Assembly: GCA_950295325.1 (NCBI GenBank)
Contig: OX485808.1
Location: forward strand, 4,588,501-4,652,500
Origin: Polytrichum commune
Taxonomy: Eukaryota; Streptophyta; Polytrichopsida; Polytrichales; Polytrichaceae
Direction: 5' to 3'
DNA length: 64,000 nucleotides
The translations under genes and the position numbers were made by a program. This document shows, one piece after another, positions 22,881-34,675 of the stretch. The notes under the pieces were generated by a model. That model was given only the letters and a program-made list of their open reading frames with translations, searched no databases and was not told the origin of the DNA. Each line of letters starts with the position of its first letter. The stretch's first letter is position 1.

Positions 22881-24996
22881 CATAATAATTGGGGGGAACA
22901 TATATGCCCATTTAATGAAAAGGAGGTTCTTCACTTTGACAATGAATAAGATTAGACGAATAAAAAGATGACTAAGAAATATATGAGCTCTAAAAATCAC
23001 AAATAAAAATGGCTACGGGCCAATTTGGATTTGCTAATCATCTCCCACTACTTGTGCATTTCAGATCATAAAGAAGAACAAGAAACTAGCTTAGTGGACT
23101 GATGTTAAATCTTGTGGAGTGCTTGGGAACCAGAACATCTCAACACACTTACTGCCTCCAGGTAAAAGGAACCTAAATCAAGAATTCAAAAACAGTGAAA
23201 TTCCTCAACAATATGTCTCAGTGTGATGTGGATTTCATAAAAGCGAACAGGTCATGCTTAATGAGAGCACTTCCACGACATAAAGGGGATAAGTGGGCAA
23301 CCCGAAAGGATGAGCTCTTAGCCTTCTCCTCTCTGAAGTATGGCCCTTTCTTTTTCTCTCTAGTCTTGACTGTAGGTGTTTATTTTTTCTGGAATGCCAT
23401 CCCACCATGAGTAGTTTAATACAGACAACCTCGATTTTGAGAGGTTTCAAAATGTGAAATTTTCCATCCCCTGACTGTCCACTACTACATGTTACTCACA
23501 ATGCCATTGTGCAATGTTGCCATCCAAATCATTAAAACGATACACTAAATAGTCGTATTAATGTGAGCCAGAGTGGTTCACAAGAATGCACATTGATTTT
23601 CAAGCCATGCCAAATCACAACCATGCAAGCAATTCTTGCTTATGGAACTGAAATATCATCAAGAATGCCGATAGAGCAAGAATGGTTTCCTCGAATCCAC
23701 CATTGCAGGTAGAGCTTACCTTGCTTCCCGCGATCTTCGAACTTCGCTCATGGACTTAACCCAAAAGCCAAGCCAGTTGGGAGCATGATTGTGATGTTGG
23801 ACACGTGAAGAAGAGCAAGAAGGAGACTTTCGAATGTCTCAAATTAAATGCAAATGATTTAATATCTAGTCCAATTTCTTATTATGGTGACATGTATTTG
23901 TGTCAAATTGGTTAATGTTGCCCACGCGAATCGCTTTATTAAGTTACATTAAATATATATATTTGTGTTTTCCTTGTTCTTTATTTAAAAACCATGTCCT
24001 TAAGTAGTCTCAAAATCATGAAAAAGTCTCCAATTACCGAATATAGTGATAGATGATGAATGAAGAAGCAACCTCCTTGCCTCCCGACCAGCAGTTTCGC
24101 TATCAAGCCACGATGCAAATCAAACGCATATGTTATGTCCACATGTGCAAGAAAATCACCACCACACAAGCAAATATCATCAAGAATGTTGATGTTAGAT
24201 GGAATAAGATGTTAGATGGAATAAAAAGTGGCACATAGCAAAAGACATTTTTTGCTAGAAGTTGCTATGATTCAATAAGAAAAAGGTGAAAATTCTAATC
24301 TAACATGCCTCCACATTATCTTAGAGCCCTTGAGCCAATCGATTTTCAAAGATTGTAGCATAGGCTTCATGGACCCCAATTGGTGAAGGGCTAAAGTGGA
24401 CATGCGTGGGGTTTTCGGAGGTCCAATATATACAGAAGTGCAGTCAACAGTTTTGGGCTATTAGTAAATACAATATCCATCTACTGTAGCTCTCTAGCAG
24501 CTTGGGCACCTTTCTACCTAATAATTAATTAAAGTGCGAAAGTAAGTTAGGCATCCTAGAAATTAATATTTTTAAATTGGGTAGGTTTTGAAAGTAATTT
24601 GAAATAAGTTAGACATTCATCCAAGTCATGTCTTTATTCATGGATGGTTTTCTTAATTTCATCTATGGCGGCGACGATTAACCCAAACACTTCCCTTAAC
24701 CAACATTCCTTACCCTAAAGTTTATCGTTTACTTGTATGTCACGGCTATGCTTGGCAACAAATTTCACATTGTGTGAGAGTTACACGGAGTGGTCTTTGT
24801 GAGAGACTATGTTGCTATCATGGTGTTTGTGAGAGATTAAGCATTATTTTGATTTTAGGCACTCTAAGAATGTTATTTCTTTCTTTTTTAAGACAGTCAA
24901 CAAATTAATTTCCCAAAAATTTAGGCACCTTTGAAATTAATTCTTTTTTGCCCAAGCTGCTAAAGAGCTACAATATTCCAGATTTGGAGGTTAGTA
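22881..24996. other. Intergenic; no gene supported
   Basis: AT-rich. The only ORFs are 60-70 codons (23195-23450, 23981-24238), without domains or splice context. Nothing else recognised. Confidence 0.45.
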
Positions 24997-25222
24997 CAAT
25001 GATCGGGGAGAACCGGCAGTTAGTTACAAATGAACCGGTTGAGTTTGAGAAATGACTGGTTGAAGTTCAAGACTGCAGGAAAATTACCGACCATTTTAGA
25101 AGAATGTATAGAATATACCCTGTTTTAATAAAGAAAAACCAAAGGATGTCAACATGTAACCGGTTGGACTTGCAAACACTAGGATCTCAACCGATTATGC
25201 CCAAAAATCTCCCCGATCATTG
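24997..25222. mobile_element. hAT-type MITE, 226 bp, with 8-bp target duplication
   Basis: Termini are CAATGATCGGGGAGA at the left and its exact complement TCTCCCCGATCATTG at the right. Both are flanked by GGTTAGTA (24989-24996 and 25223-25230). An 8-bp target duplication and a CA...TG terminus fit the hAT superfamily. There is no coding capacity. Internal AACCGGTT boxes recur in relatives at about 4795-5215, 18290, 19325-19675, 36920-37350 and 39160. Confidence 0.85.
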
Positions 25223-25230
25223 GGTTAGTA

Positions 25231-27565
25231 GACTACTTCGACATTCTCTAGCTTCAAAGGATTGACCCCTAGGTTTTCAAACATATTTTCTAATCTGGGA
25301 GTGTCATTCTCAGCCCTTGAATGTCACCTTTTTCAATACATTTTCTTTGGATATCTTAGTAAATAGCAAACTGCAACTAGTGTCGCCACATTGACCTGTA
25401 ATTGACTCATTTAACAACATTTCCCATTCCTCATAGTAGGTGATTAAAAATTGCTCCCAATTGCATTCTTTGGCTTTGTAATCCCTAAACTTGGATGGCA
25501 TGATAAATTACGCTTTCAAATTATATCTTTCTTTGATGTAATATGAAATCATTCACTTTGATGTAATACGAACTCTGTACTTTGACAAAATAGGCCAAAC
25601 CTAATCAATATATGGACAGTCACAGTTTGTTGACTTTTTCAATCCCAAGAACTTCTACATCATTTCTTACTTACATTTTATCATTATGGATCATAAAACT
25701 CCAGTAAATAATAATATTGGACAATTCAAAGGGGGCACCAATTTTAGGGATTGGCTAAAACTATCCTTCCGTGCCATTATATTTGAGAAATATGACTTGA
25801 AAGCTCTCTTTGGGCCTTTCTTGCTCATTTAGAGGTTAAGAATTAACTCTAAACTGAGTGTCGAAGAAATCAAAAAGAAGAAATGGCACACGCTATCGGT
25901 GTGCATAGCATTACTCAACACTTATTGTTATATTCCAAGGGTCTACTGAAAAAATAGTAGGTGTTGGGTAATGTAATGTGACCTGTCTATGCTACAGTTG
26001 TATTATTCAATGGTCGTGCATTAACAAAAATGACTACCTTGTAAAATCAATATTGTAGCAAGGGGCCATAGGGAATGAGTGAAGGCTTAATTAGGAACAC
26101 AAAAGGCTTGGGAACATGAGCCTTTATTTACATAAGGATGTGATTAGAGGAATATGTGGATGAATGAGCCTTAGATGGAAATCCAACCACTAGATGAATT
26201 CTGATACCAAGGGGAATGTAGTTAGGAAGTAGATTTCAAATAAAGTTAGATTCAAAGATATATACTTAGGACTCTAAATGCATGATATATTTAGATATAT
26301 ATATAGTTAGCTACATAAAATATTTTGAAAATATTAAAAATACCTAGAGGTTAAACGTTGTACCTAGAAACACATAACCTTATCGCTAAGATTTTAGGGG
26401 TATTCAAAGAGACTTGAAAACCCATTTAACTAAGTGGAAATCCTTACCCCTTGTAAATCCATCAATTACCATGGAAGTTCAAGGGCCTGGTTTGCATATT
26501 CAAGTATTGGAGAACATCTTGGAATGGAGTGTCGTAAATTGGGGAAATAGTGAGCAACTTGGGAGAGTATAAAGTTTACCTAGAAGAGGATATCTTTCCT
26601 CACCCTTAGAATTAGGGGGCTTGCCCCACATCAATTATCAAGCTAAGGTTTTCTACTCTACATATCTAAGACTTGATATTTGTGCAACCAGTCAAGTAGT
26701 GGGTTATACCGTCTGAGGTTGAGAGACTTTCTTGACCTAGGGGGCAACCCCAATAGTAGTGCACATTGAAAGGTGATACTATTGTCATTACAAAAGATAT
26801 TAAAACTTAAAATAATTATGTCACTCTTCCAACAAATAGTTACAAACATTTCAAGAATGAATATAACAAATACACTTTGGTTTGTTAGTTTCATGTTTCT
26901 AGCCCAATATGAAGTCTGCTTGGATATTGGCTACTAGCCGACACTTGAATTTTGATGTCGCATCTACATATTTATCATGTCTTTGCATACTCCTTTATGG
27001 TTTTCCCTACAAAGGAACTTATCTTTTCATGAGTTTAAAAGCTTGATTTAATTGCAGGGGTATCAACTACAAGCATATACATTTATTGATGATGTAATAC
27101 CCATGTTGTAACAAAGTTGCTCACTACTTCTATTTACTTTTTATACTTTTTTTTGTTAGTTTAAAAATTTTGGCCCATATTTGGAAACCTAATACTTGAA
27201 TTTCTATACATATTTGAGAAAAAAATTAATATCTCGATTTATTTGTAAGGATATTGGTTACCTGCCAATACATATATTAATGATGAAATGCGTGTTGTAA
27301 TGGAGTCTCTCACTACCTCTATACACTTTGTCTACAATAAAGTTTTTTCCTTTCTACAATTTTTCATGTTTTAATGTTTGTGGTCAAGTGTTGGACATAC
27401 AAAGAGAATCATGGAAACATAGCCCATACAATTGTTTATGAAGAATGAGAGTTCTAGAAGGTGTAATGTAATTCAAGGAATTCACGTGGCATTGACCTTT
27501 GAGGGAGTCTTTATGTTGCTTGGGGGATTGTCACCAAGATAATTAGTTAAGATCCATTTCTAATT
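25231..27565. other. Intergenic; no gene supported
   Basis: AT-rich, with scattered short ORFs only (for example 25310-25501 and 26658-26894 on the minus strand), none with a recognisable domain or splice context. Confidence 0.4.
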
Positions 27566-29560
27566 TTGGTAAATGCTAGAGAAGCTAGTGACGCTATTGA
27601 CATTCTCATACCATTCCAAAATGAAAAAACAAAGATGATAAGTCAATGTGTCAAAAATGAAATTATTGGGGAGGAAAATTATCTAATGCCATATGTGTTA
27701 ATTCCTAACACGATACTAGACAATATTGGCAGTTCGGCAATTACTTTGGAAGATGATGAGAAATCTATAGTGTGTTTCCTTGATTTGGAGATAGGTATGA
27801 AAGTGATTTTTTTGATGGAAGTAATTCCAAAGCAAAATATGGTGGAATGAGTGTAATCAATGACAATTCTCTGAAGGGAACTTGGAAGGAATTTTAGGTC
27901 TCACATAGCTTCTTCATCATGGTCAATTTGATTGTGTTATGTTCAAATTCCAAGAAGTTCCAAGCGTTATGTGAGATGACATTTTGACAAGTTGCCCTTA
28001 GTGGTTTAGTTGGATTTTGAGTGTTGTGGAGTGCATACAAAGTTCGTCCCATTGATATGTCAAATTTACACCACTGCACTCGCATGATTCTTTGATGATT
28101 ATTGAAGATGTCGGCCAACAACCAATAATACTTAAGTATGTATCACTAACTATAAAAGACGGGGACATTAACGACAACCACAATAACAACGTCAACTTCG
28201 GTTATGAAGAATATGCTCATGAAGACAATGGCCACAATGTCATTTCCAACTTGCCCTTTATGGAGAGGCAATATTTTATCCCTTTGAAGGAGGATTACGA
28301 TGTGCATATGAAAACTTTAATTCATGTATGTCTTCTCGTAGAACCATATGATGAAGATATCCTTGAAGACACAAATGTAGGGGTTACATTTGTTTTTTAA
28401 GATCATAATAACCTTCAAATGACAACAATATGTTGGAAATTAACCCATGCTAGGATAAATGGAGGTCCCCTTCTCTCAAACATAGTGGTGTTTTTGTTCT
28501 CAAATCAAGGAACTTGAAGTGAGTATTGATGATCTTGATGGGTTACCCAAGAATGCTGATACATACTATGTGAGCTGGAAGTTGTAGCTAAAAGATGATT
28601 ATTCATCTTAAGAACTTTGTTGGAGGACATATGTGGAAGATTGTCATCGAGTTAGTTTGATATGGTGTTGTAAGGAGAGATGAGGACCACCAATTGAGTT
28701 CAATGTTTGTATTTTCAAAGTTTTATGCAACATTTTACTATTGTTTTGGGTAGTAGCCAATAAACCTTTACACTCACTGGTGCCTATTGCTTTATAATTG
28801 GAATGATCAACATATTCCTCGTGGCTTCTTCTTGGTAAAGCCGTTGGAATGTGGACAACATATGACAACAACAACCATCTTCTTCCAATAGGCGATCCTC
28901 ATCCCATTCCAATGGAACTATTGTGGGGAAATGTAGAAATTAATCGGCTCAAATATATGTAGAGAAGGAGACGATAAGGGCTTGCAAAAGCATCAAGGAA
29001 AAGAAATTGCACTATCAATGGAATCACCAAATATATTGAGTACCAAAAATTTGGTGTGGTTTGGAATGAGATGTATGCTCAAGGGATGGTTAATTATGTC
29101 ACATTCCCCAAGCCATCATTGGCCCTTTATCGGTCACTTGTGAAAAATTACAAGTTGGATTTTGATTGCTCTCTATTTGTAAGGCTGACCACACATGCAA
29201 TAATTTGGGCCTTTGTGTGGATGAGGCCTTTGCGTGGTTTGGAAATCTTTGAATGTGGCTAAGGGTACATCCGCAGGGATCTGAAGGGATCAATTAAAGG
29301 AAATTTGTATTAGAATGGTGGACTCCTATGTGTGGGGAAAATAAGGAAATATGACCATTTTTAGAGAATGTTGGAGAAGGCAATGCACAAAAGTGGCAAC
29401 ACTTCCCGAGGTCATCCATTGCAAAATTGTCTTATTCTCTCACATGATATTGTCTCATGCAAAAATTAAGGTTGCTTACAATGCATTTGATCCCCAAAGT
29501 GTATGTAAATGTTGCAATGACAAACCTAATGTTTGTAGTTGTTGTCGGAGACCTTTTTGA
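27566..29560 (+). pseudogene. Decayed coding-like tract, identity unknown
   Basis: Plus-strand open segments at 27566-27850, 28092-28400, 29056-29262 and 29351-29560 read as unbiased, protein-like sequence (WNEMYAQGMVNYVTFPKPSL; a Cys-rich CKCCNDKPNVCSCCRR end). They are interrupted by stops and frame changes. No domain was recognised. The spacing suggests the relic of one gene or retroelement, but this rests on appearance only. Confidence 0.25.
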
Positions 29561-29934
29561 GAATTGCAAAGACTAATCCTATACGCTTTGGGTTCCTATC
29601 ATGATATTGATTGGTACCAAATACAAACTAAAGTCCAACAAAAATGGCATGGCTTTGAGTCTGTGCAAATGTGGATTACTAAACATGGATATGGAATTTC
29701 ATGCATGCAATGTACCCTCTAACAATGAGTGAAGAATTCTATATTGAGTTGTAATCCATGGATTCGTATCATTCCAATATATAATTTTCTTGCATGTCTT
29801 CTAGGATCTAATAGTGGTGTCGGACCCTATATTATATATAGAGGATTACAATTGACACCACAACTTTTGAATAAAATTCAAATTTTGTTTTTAATGGAAG
29901 TGTGTTTTGTATTGTGTTCAAACGAAAGGACGAA

Positions 29935-30968
29935 TCCATGAAGTCAAGTTCCCCAATCCCGCCGGTAATATGGTCATCCTCCAACAACCTTGTAGATCGA
30001 GGGTAATCAAAGACGTCAAGTTCTTCAATCCCTTTGGTATCGTTGTGATGCTCTTATAGTATGACAAATTTGAAGGTTGTCAAAGAAGTCAAGGTCCACA
30101 ATCCCTCCGGTAATGTTCTTACGCTCAATCTATAGAACAAATTGAGGCTTTTCAAAAAAGTCAAGTCCTCCAAAGAAGTTAAGTTTCCCAGTCCCTCAGG
30201 TGATGTTGTCAAGCTCAAAGAACAAGACAAATTGAGGGTTGTCAAAGAAGTCAAGTTCCCCAATCCCTTCGGTAATGTTGTCATGCTCGAATAACAAAAC
30301 AAAACGAGCGTCGTCAAAGAAGTCAAGTTCCCCAATCCCTCCGGTAATGTTGTCAGGCTCGAACAATGGAACAAATTGAGGGCTTCCAAAAAGTCAAGTT
30401 ACCCAATCCCTCCGGTAATGTTGTCAGGCTTGAACATTTGGACAAATCGAGGGTTTTCAAAGATATCAAGTTCCCCAATCCCTCCGGTAATGTTGTCAGG
30501 CTCTAACAATTGTATAAATTGAGGGTTCTCAAAGAACTCAAGTTCCCCAATCCCTCCGGTAATGTTGTCAAGCTTGAACAATCAGACAAATCGAGGGTTG
30601 TCAAAGAAGTCAAATTCCCCATTCCCTCGGGTAATGTTGTCAAGCTCCAACAATAGGACAAAACGAGCATTGTCAAAGAAGTCAAGTTCCCCAATCCCTC
30701 GGGTATTGTTGTCAGGCTTGAACAACAGGACAAATTGAGGGTTCTCAAGGAAGTCAAGTTCCCCAATCCCTCCGGTAATGTTGTCATGCTCGAACAACCG
30801 AATACATCAAAGGTTCTCAAAGAAGTCAAGTTACCCAATCCCTCCGGTAATGTTGTCAGGCTCGAACAATCGAACAAAATGAGGGCTTTCAAAGAAGTCA
30901 GTTCCCCAATCCCTCCGGTACTGTTGTCAGGCTCGAACAACAGGACAATTTGAAGGCTTTCAAAGAAG
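29935..30968 (-). pseudogene. Frameshifted LRR tail of the right receptor
   Basis: Continues the LRR reading in shifted frames (30940-30503 and 30389-30054). Loss of one base changes GAACTTGACTTC to GAACTGACTTC at about 30969, creating TGA. The identical lesion recurs one unit further at about 30900. Later units carry further indels. This is probably no longer translated; the lesion's repetition points to unit-to-unit copying. Confidence 0.7.
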
Positions 30969-31525
30969 TCAGTTCCCCAATCCCTCCGGTAATGTTGTCA
31001 GGCTCGAACAATCGAACAAAATGAGGGTTTTCAAAGAAGTCAAGTTACCCAATCCCTCCGGTAATGTTGTCAGGCTCGAACAATCGGACAACTCGAGGTC
31101 TTCCAAAGAAGTCAAGTTACCCAATCCCTCCGGTAATGTTGTCAGGCTCGAACAATTGAACAAAATGAGGGTTTTCAAACAAGTCAAGTTACCCAATCCC
31201 TCCGGTAATGTTGTCAGGCTCGAACAAGAGGACAATTTCAGGGCTTCTAAAGAAGTCAAGTTACCCAATCCCTCCGGTAATGTTGTCAGGCTCGAACAAG
31301 AGGACAATTTGAGGTCTTCCAAAGAAGTCAAGTTACCCAATCCCTCCGGTAATGTTGTCAGGCTCGAACAATCGAACAAAATGAAGGTTTTCAAAGAAGT
31401 CAAGTTACCCAATCCCTCCGGTAATGTTGTCAGGCTCGAACAATCGTACAATCCGAGGGCTTTCAAAGAAGTCAAGTTACCCAATCCCTCCGGTAATGTT
31501 GTCAACGACCTACAAATCAATAGAC
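29935..31525 (-). repeat. 72-bp tandem repeat tract encoding LRRs
   Basis: About 22 copies of a 72-bp unit, each encoding one 24-residue leucine-rich repeat of the form SLTTLPEGLGNLTSL plus a variable segment ending in C. Units from 31525 to about 31000 are almost identical in the conserved half. Those below 30500 are increasingly diverged and partly shortened. The upper part is translated as the LRR exon of the receptor gene; below 30969 the frame is broken. Confidence 0.9.
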
Positions 31526-34500
31526 GTAGGGAGCTGAATTGCATGTGTACAATGCTTGTGTGAATGTTGAAAGGGCTTGGCAAAATTTCTTCATTTATTA
31601 AAATGCCTTCAACTTTCTGGAATATCTGTTTTTTGAAAATGTCCAAAATGTCAAAACCGGATTTTTCTAAATAAAAATGTTGATTGATATCAAATGTTGC
31701 CCTTATCAAACAACAACAAATGTAGATCATTTTAGTGCACAATACATGAACATCTAGCATACGTTTCAACAACTTAGAAATGAACCCTTTGACTTACATG
31801 TTTGCAACTCAATCTGGCTAGAAACAACCTAATTCAAATTGCTCACATATAAAATACCTTGTTTGTTTGTTCATTTGTTGAAGGAATCATGTTTTTTTTC
31901 CAAATTCGAGTACCCTTATACACCTCCTTTGTCTCAACCATCATTCGTCCTAGGTCACGTAGTTGGTCATGCATCTCTAGGTCTCCGAATAGATTTATCT
32001 TGACCAAGGACTTGTCCACCAACACATCAAGCACATCACTTGGAGATGCACACATAAGCAAAGCTCTTTCTTCCCAATGTCCCACAGGAAAGAAACATGC
32101 TATGTCTAGAAACAATTTTTTCTCTTCGTCTTTCAATGCATCAAAACTAACCCTTAGGGTACTCCAAAGCCCTTCATCACCATCCAAACATCTGCCTCTT
32201 GTCATCCTTTCGAAAGCCCTTTCCCAACTTCGAATCCTTTCCTTTCCTTGTAAGAATGCACCCATGACTTTCAAGCTTAAAGGCAAGCCGTTGCAAGCTT
32301 CCACAATTTTGTCACGTATATCAAAGAACTGTGGTGACAATTGTCCTTCATTTGAAGAAGCATACGAATTAAAGAGTTTTTTTGCTGCATTTCCATCTAA
32401 CTCCCTAACGTCTATCTTACCGTTCTCCTCCACAAAATCCTTCATTAGACCCCAATCACGGGTTGTTATGATAATATTGGTACCTTTGTTGACAAATGGA
32501 GCATCTGCTGGAATTATATCACGCACTTGAACTTGATTTAGTGGATCGTCCAATATTAGAATGATTTTCTTGCCGGCCAACAACTCCCTCACCTTTTGTT
32601 GCGCATCCACCTTATTGGGCTTGTCTTCTTTGTCCAAGCTTTCAAGTTTTTCTAAAATTTCCCATAGGACTTCATGTGAACTTTTGCTTTTCAATTGTTC
32701 AATGAAGCATGATGCATTGTATGTGGATTTCACGTCATCAAATACAACCTTAGCCAAGGTGGTCTTCCCTATTCCACCCATACCAGTGAGACCCACGATA
32801 TTCACTTGTTTAAGAAGATTTCTTACTTCAACAAGCTTGCTTTCAAGACCAACGAGTTTTTCATTTTGTGTTGATGGTTCATCCACCTATACGAAGAACA
32901 CATAGGTTAGGATCCTCTGTTCAATAATCAAAATCCAATTTCAAGCAAATTAAATTTAATAACAATAAAAACATGACATCTAATAGGTAAACAATAAGCA
33001 CATTGTAATAGACTTATATAGTTCATACCTTCTTTGTAGCAGGGATGTTTTTGACATGCTTTGAGGCTTCCGATTTCCTTTCCATATTTTGGGTCATAGA
33101 TTGGTTTCTCTTGAACCGTGGTATGTCATTGGAATACGTTCCAATCATGAACTCCTTCTTCAAGGTTGTGAGTCGTTTACAAATATTAGAAAATGTTGGC
33201 CTTCGTGAAGGATCTTCAACCCAACATTCTTCGATCAACATGGTGAGCTCCTCACAATTGATAGGTAGGTCTGGCTTGACATGATCTTTTATCTTTTGCA
33301 AAATGTTATTCCTTCCTTTGATGTCTGAAAATGGTTGCTTGAGAGAAAGAATCTCTGAACATGTCATAGCAAATGACCATACATCAGCTTCAAAAGGACA
33401 TGCCGCACAAGGTGGGTCGTCTTTGTTCTTCATCTCTGGTGCCATATACTTTGGTGTACCAATTGTATGCATCTGTAGTTCTGGTTTGCTTTGAACCTCC
33501 AATTTAGAAGTATCATAATCCATCAATTTGACAAAACCATGGCCACAATTCCCCTTTACTCCTGCAACTGTCATGGAGCTTAAAAGCACATTGTCTGGCT
33601 TTAGATCAAGATGGGCAATATACATGTCATGAAGGTAACACATGCCCTTTGCAATTTGATACATTATATTAATTGCTTCAATATATGGTAAGTTTTTCTT
33701 TTGCTTCTTCAAGAAACCACCCAAGCTCGTTTCCATAAACTCCATTACTAAATATAGTTCTTTCGAGCCTTCCATTGCTTCATCAAGATTGTCCTCAAGG
33801 TTTTCATCAGTTCCACAACCAATGAATTTGATGATGTTCGGATGGCTCAAGCTTGCTAAGATGTTGGCTTCTTTGAGACAGTTTGGAGAAGCTTTCATTA
33901 TTTTTGTTGCACTTTGTAATCCCATCCAACTTGATTTGTACACTTTGCCCGTTTGGCCGGAACCTATTCCTTTGTTGAGCTCCGGTTTCACAAAATCCTC
34001 CGAAACCTCCGAAGCATCCAATTCTGCACCTTTCACTTGTTGCAAGTCATATTGCAACCTCCTCAACAAATATTTTGATAATGAATAGTCCTCCAAATCA
34101 TTGGGCGTCGTTTGGAGGCATTGTAGAAGCCTATTTTCAAGATCTTCTTCATCACCTTGAATTTCGGCATAAGTGGCCACGTCAAAATCAATAAGTGGGA
34201 TGTCATATTTTGAATCCACACAAAAAGGTGAATATATTTCACATATTGCATCCCATATACACTTCAAATCATACACGAGTTCTCGAAAGGCCTCCCTATT
34301 GTTCATTTGGAATGCAGCTGCATGGCACCATTTTTGCTTCCCATAATCTTCCACCAATACTCCTACCCTTTGAATAATGTGACATAACTCCTCAAGTACA
34401 AGCCAAATATTGGAGGCCTCATTAGTAGATGTGCTCATCACATTGAAATTATCCACAACTTGGACGAGTTTGTTGAGAAGATTTTCACATTGTCTCTTAT

Positions 34501-34675
34501 TCAACACTTGCTTTGTTTTGAGAACCTCATGAAGTTTGCTTACTTCTTTGCTTTGCCATTCCAAAATACATCCATGCTCTCTTTGTTCTTGTCTTTTTCG
34601 CACATATGTCCAAAGCTTTAAGGAGCAAATACTTATGAAACCCCAAATCAAAACCCGTTGCAAGATCTTAGCCAT
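30969..34675 (-). CDS. MLKL-like helical domain / kinase / NB-ARC / LRR immune receptor, right copy
   Basis: Near-complete paralogue of the gene at 1-2605. Start ATG 34675 (MAKILQRVLIWGF; an upstream in-frame ATG is at 34777). Exon 1 is 34675-33029 (AAG|GTATGA), exon 2 is 32886-31858 (AAG|GTATTT), exon 3 is 31616-30969; all joins are phase 0. Residues 1-25 are hydrophobic, possibly a membrane anchor. About 35-150 is a helical bundle like plant MLKL. About 235-520 is a kinase with GSGQTGKV, ATKIM, HLDLKPDN and DYD. NB-ARC motifs are GMGGIGKTT, ILILDDP, IITTRD, GLPL, FLDIACFF and MHDQLRDLG. The exon 2-3 join reads GTRIW...NK-KVEGIL, the usual linker, then seven full LRRs and a partial one. Known: NB-ARC is the nucleotide switch and LRRs sense ligand or autoinhibit. 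Inferred: the fused MLKL-like module is the signalling output. A 1-nt deletion at 30969 ends the protein inside an LRR. Confidence 0.85.

Noticed and set aside
29935-31525. Regular 72-bp repeats resembling a CRISPR array
   Set aside because: The whole unit is translated as LRRs, there are no unique spacers, and it continues a spliced NBS gene.
31021-31563. Plus-strand ORF of 180 codons with repeats (KEVKLPNPSGNVVRLEQ)
   Set aside because: Antisense of the LRR tandem repeats; a 72-bp repeat is open in several frames by chance.
31859-32905. Plus-strand ORFs opposite the NB-ARC exon (also 56-337 and 587-877)
   Set aside because: Antisense shadows; the minus strand carries all NB-ARC motifs in order.
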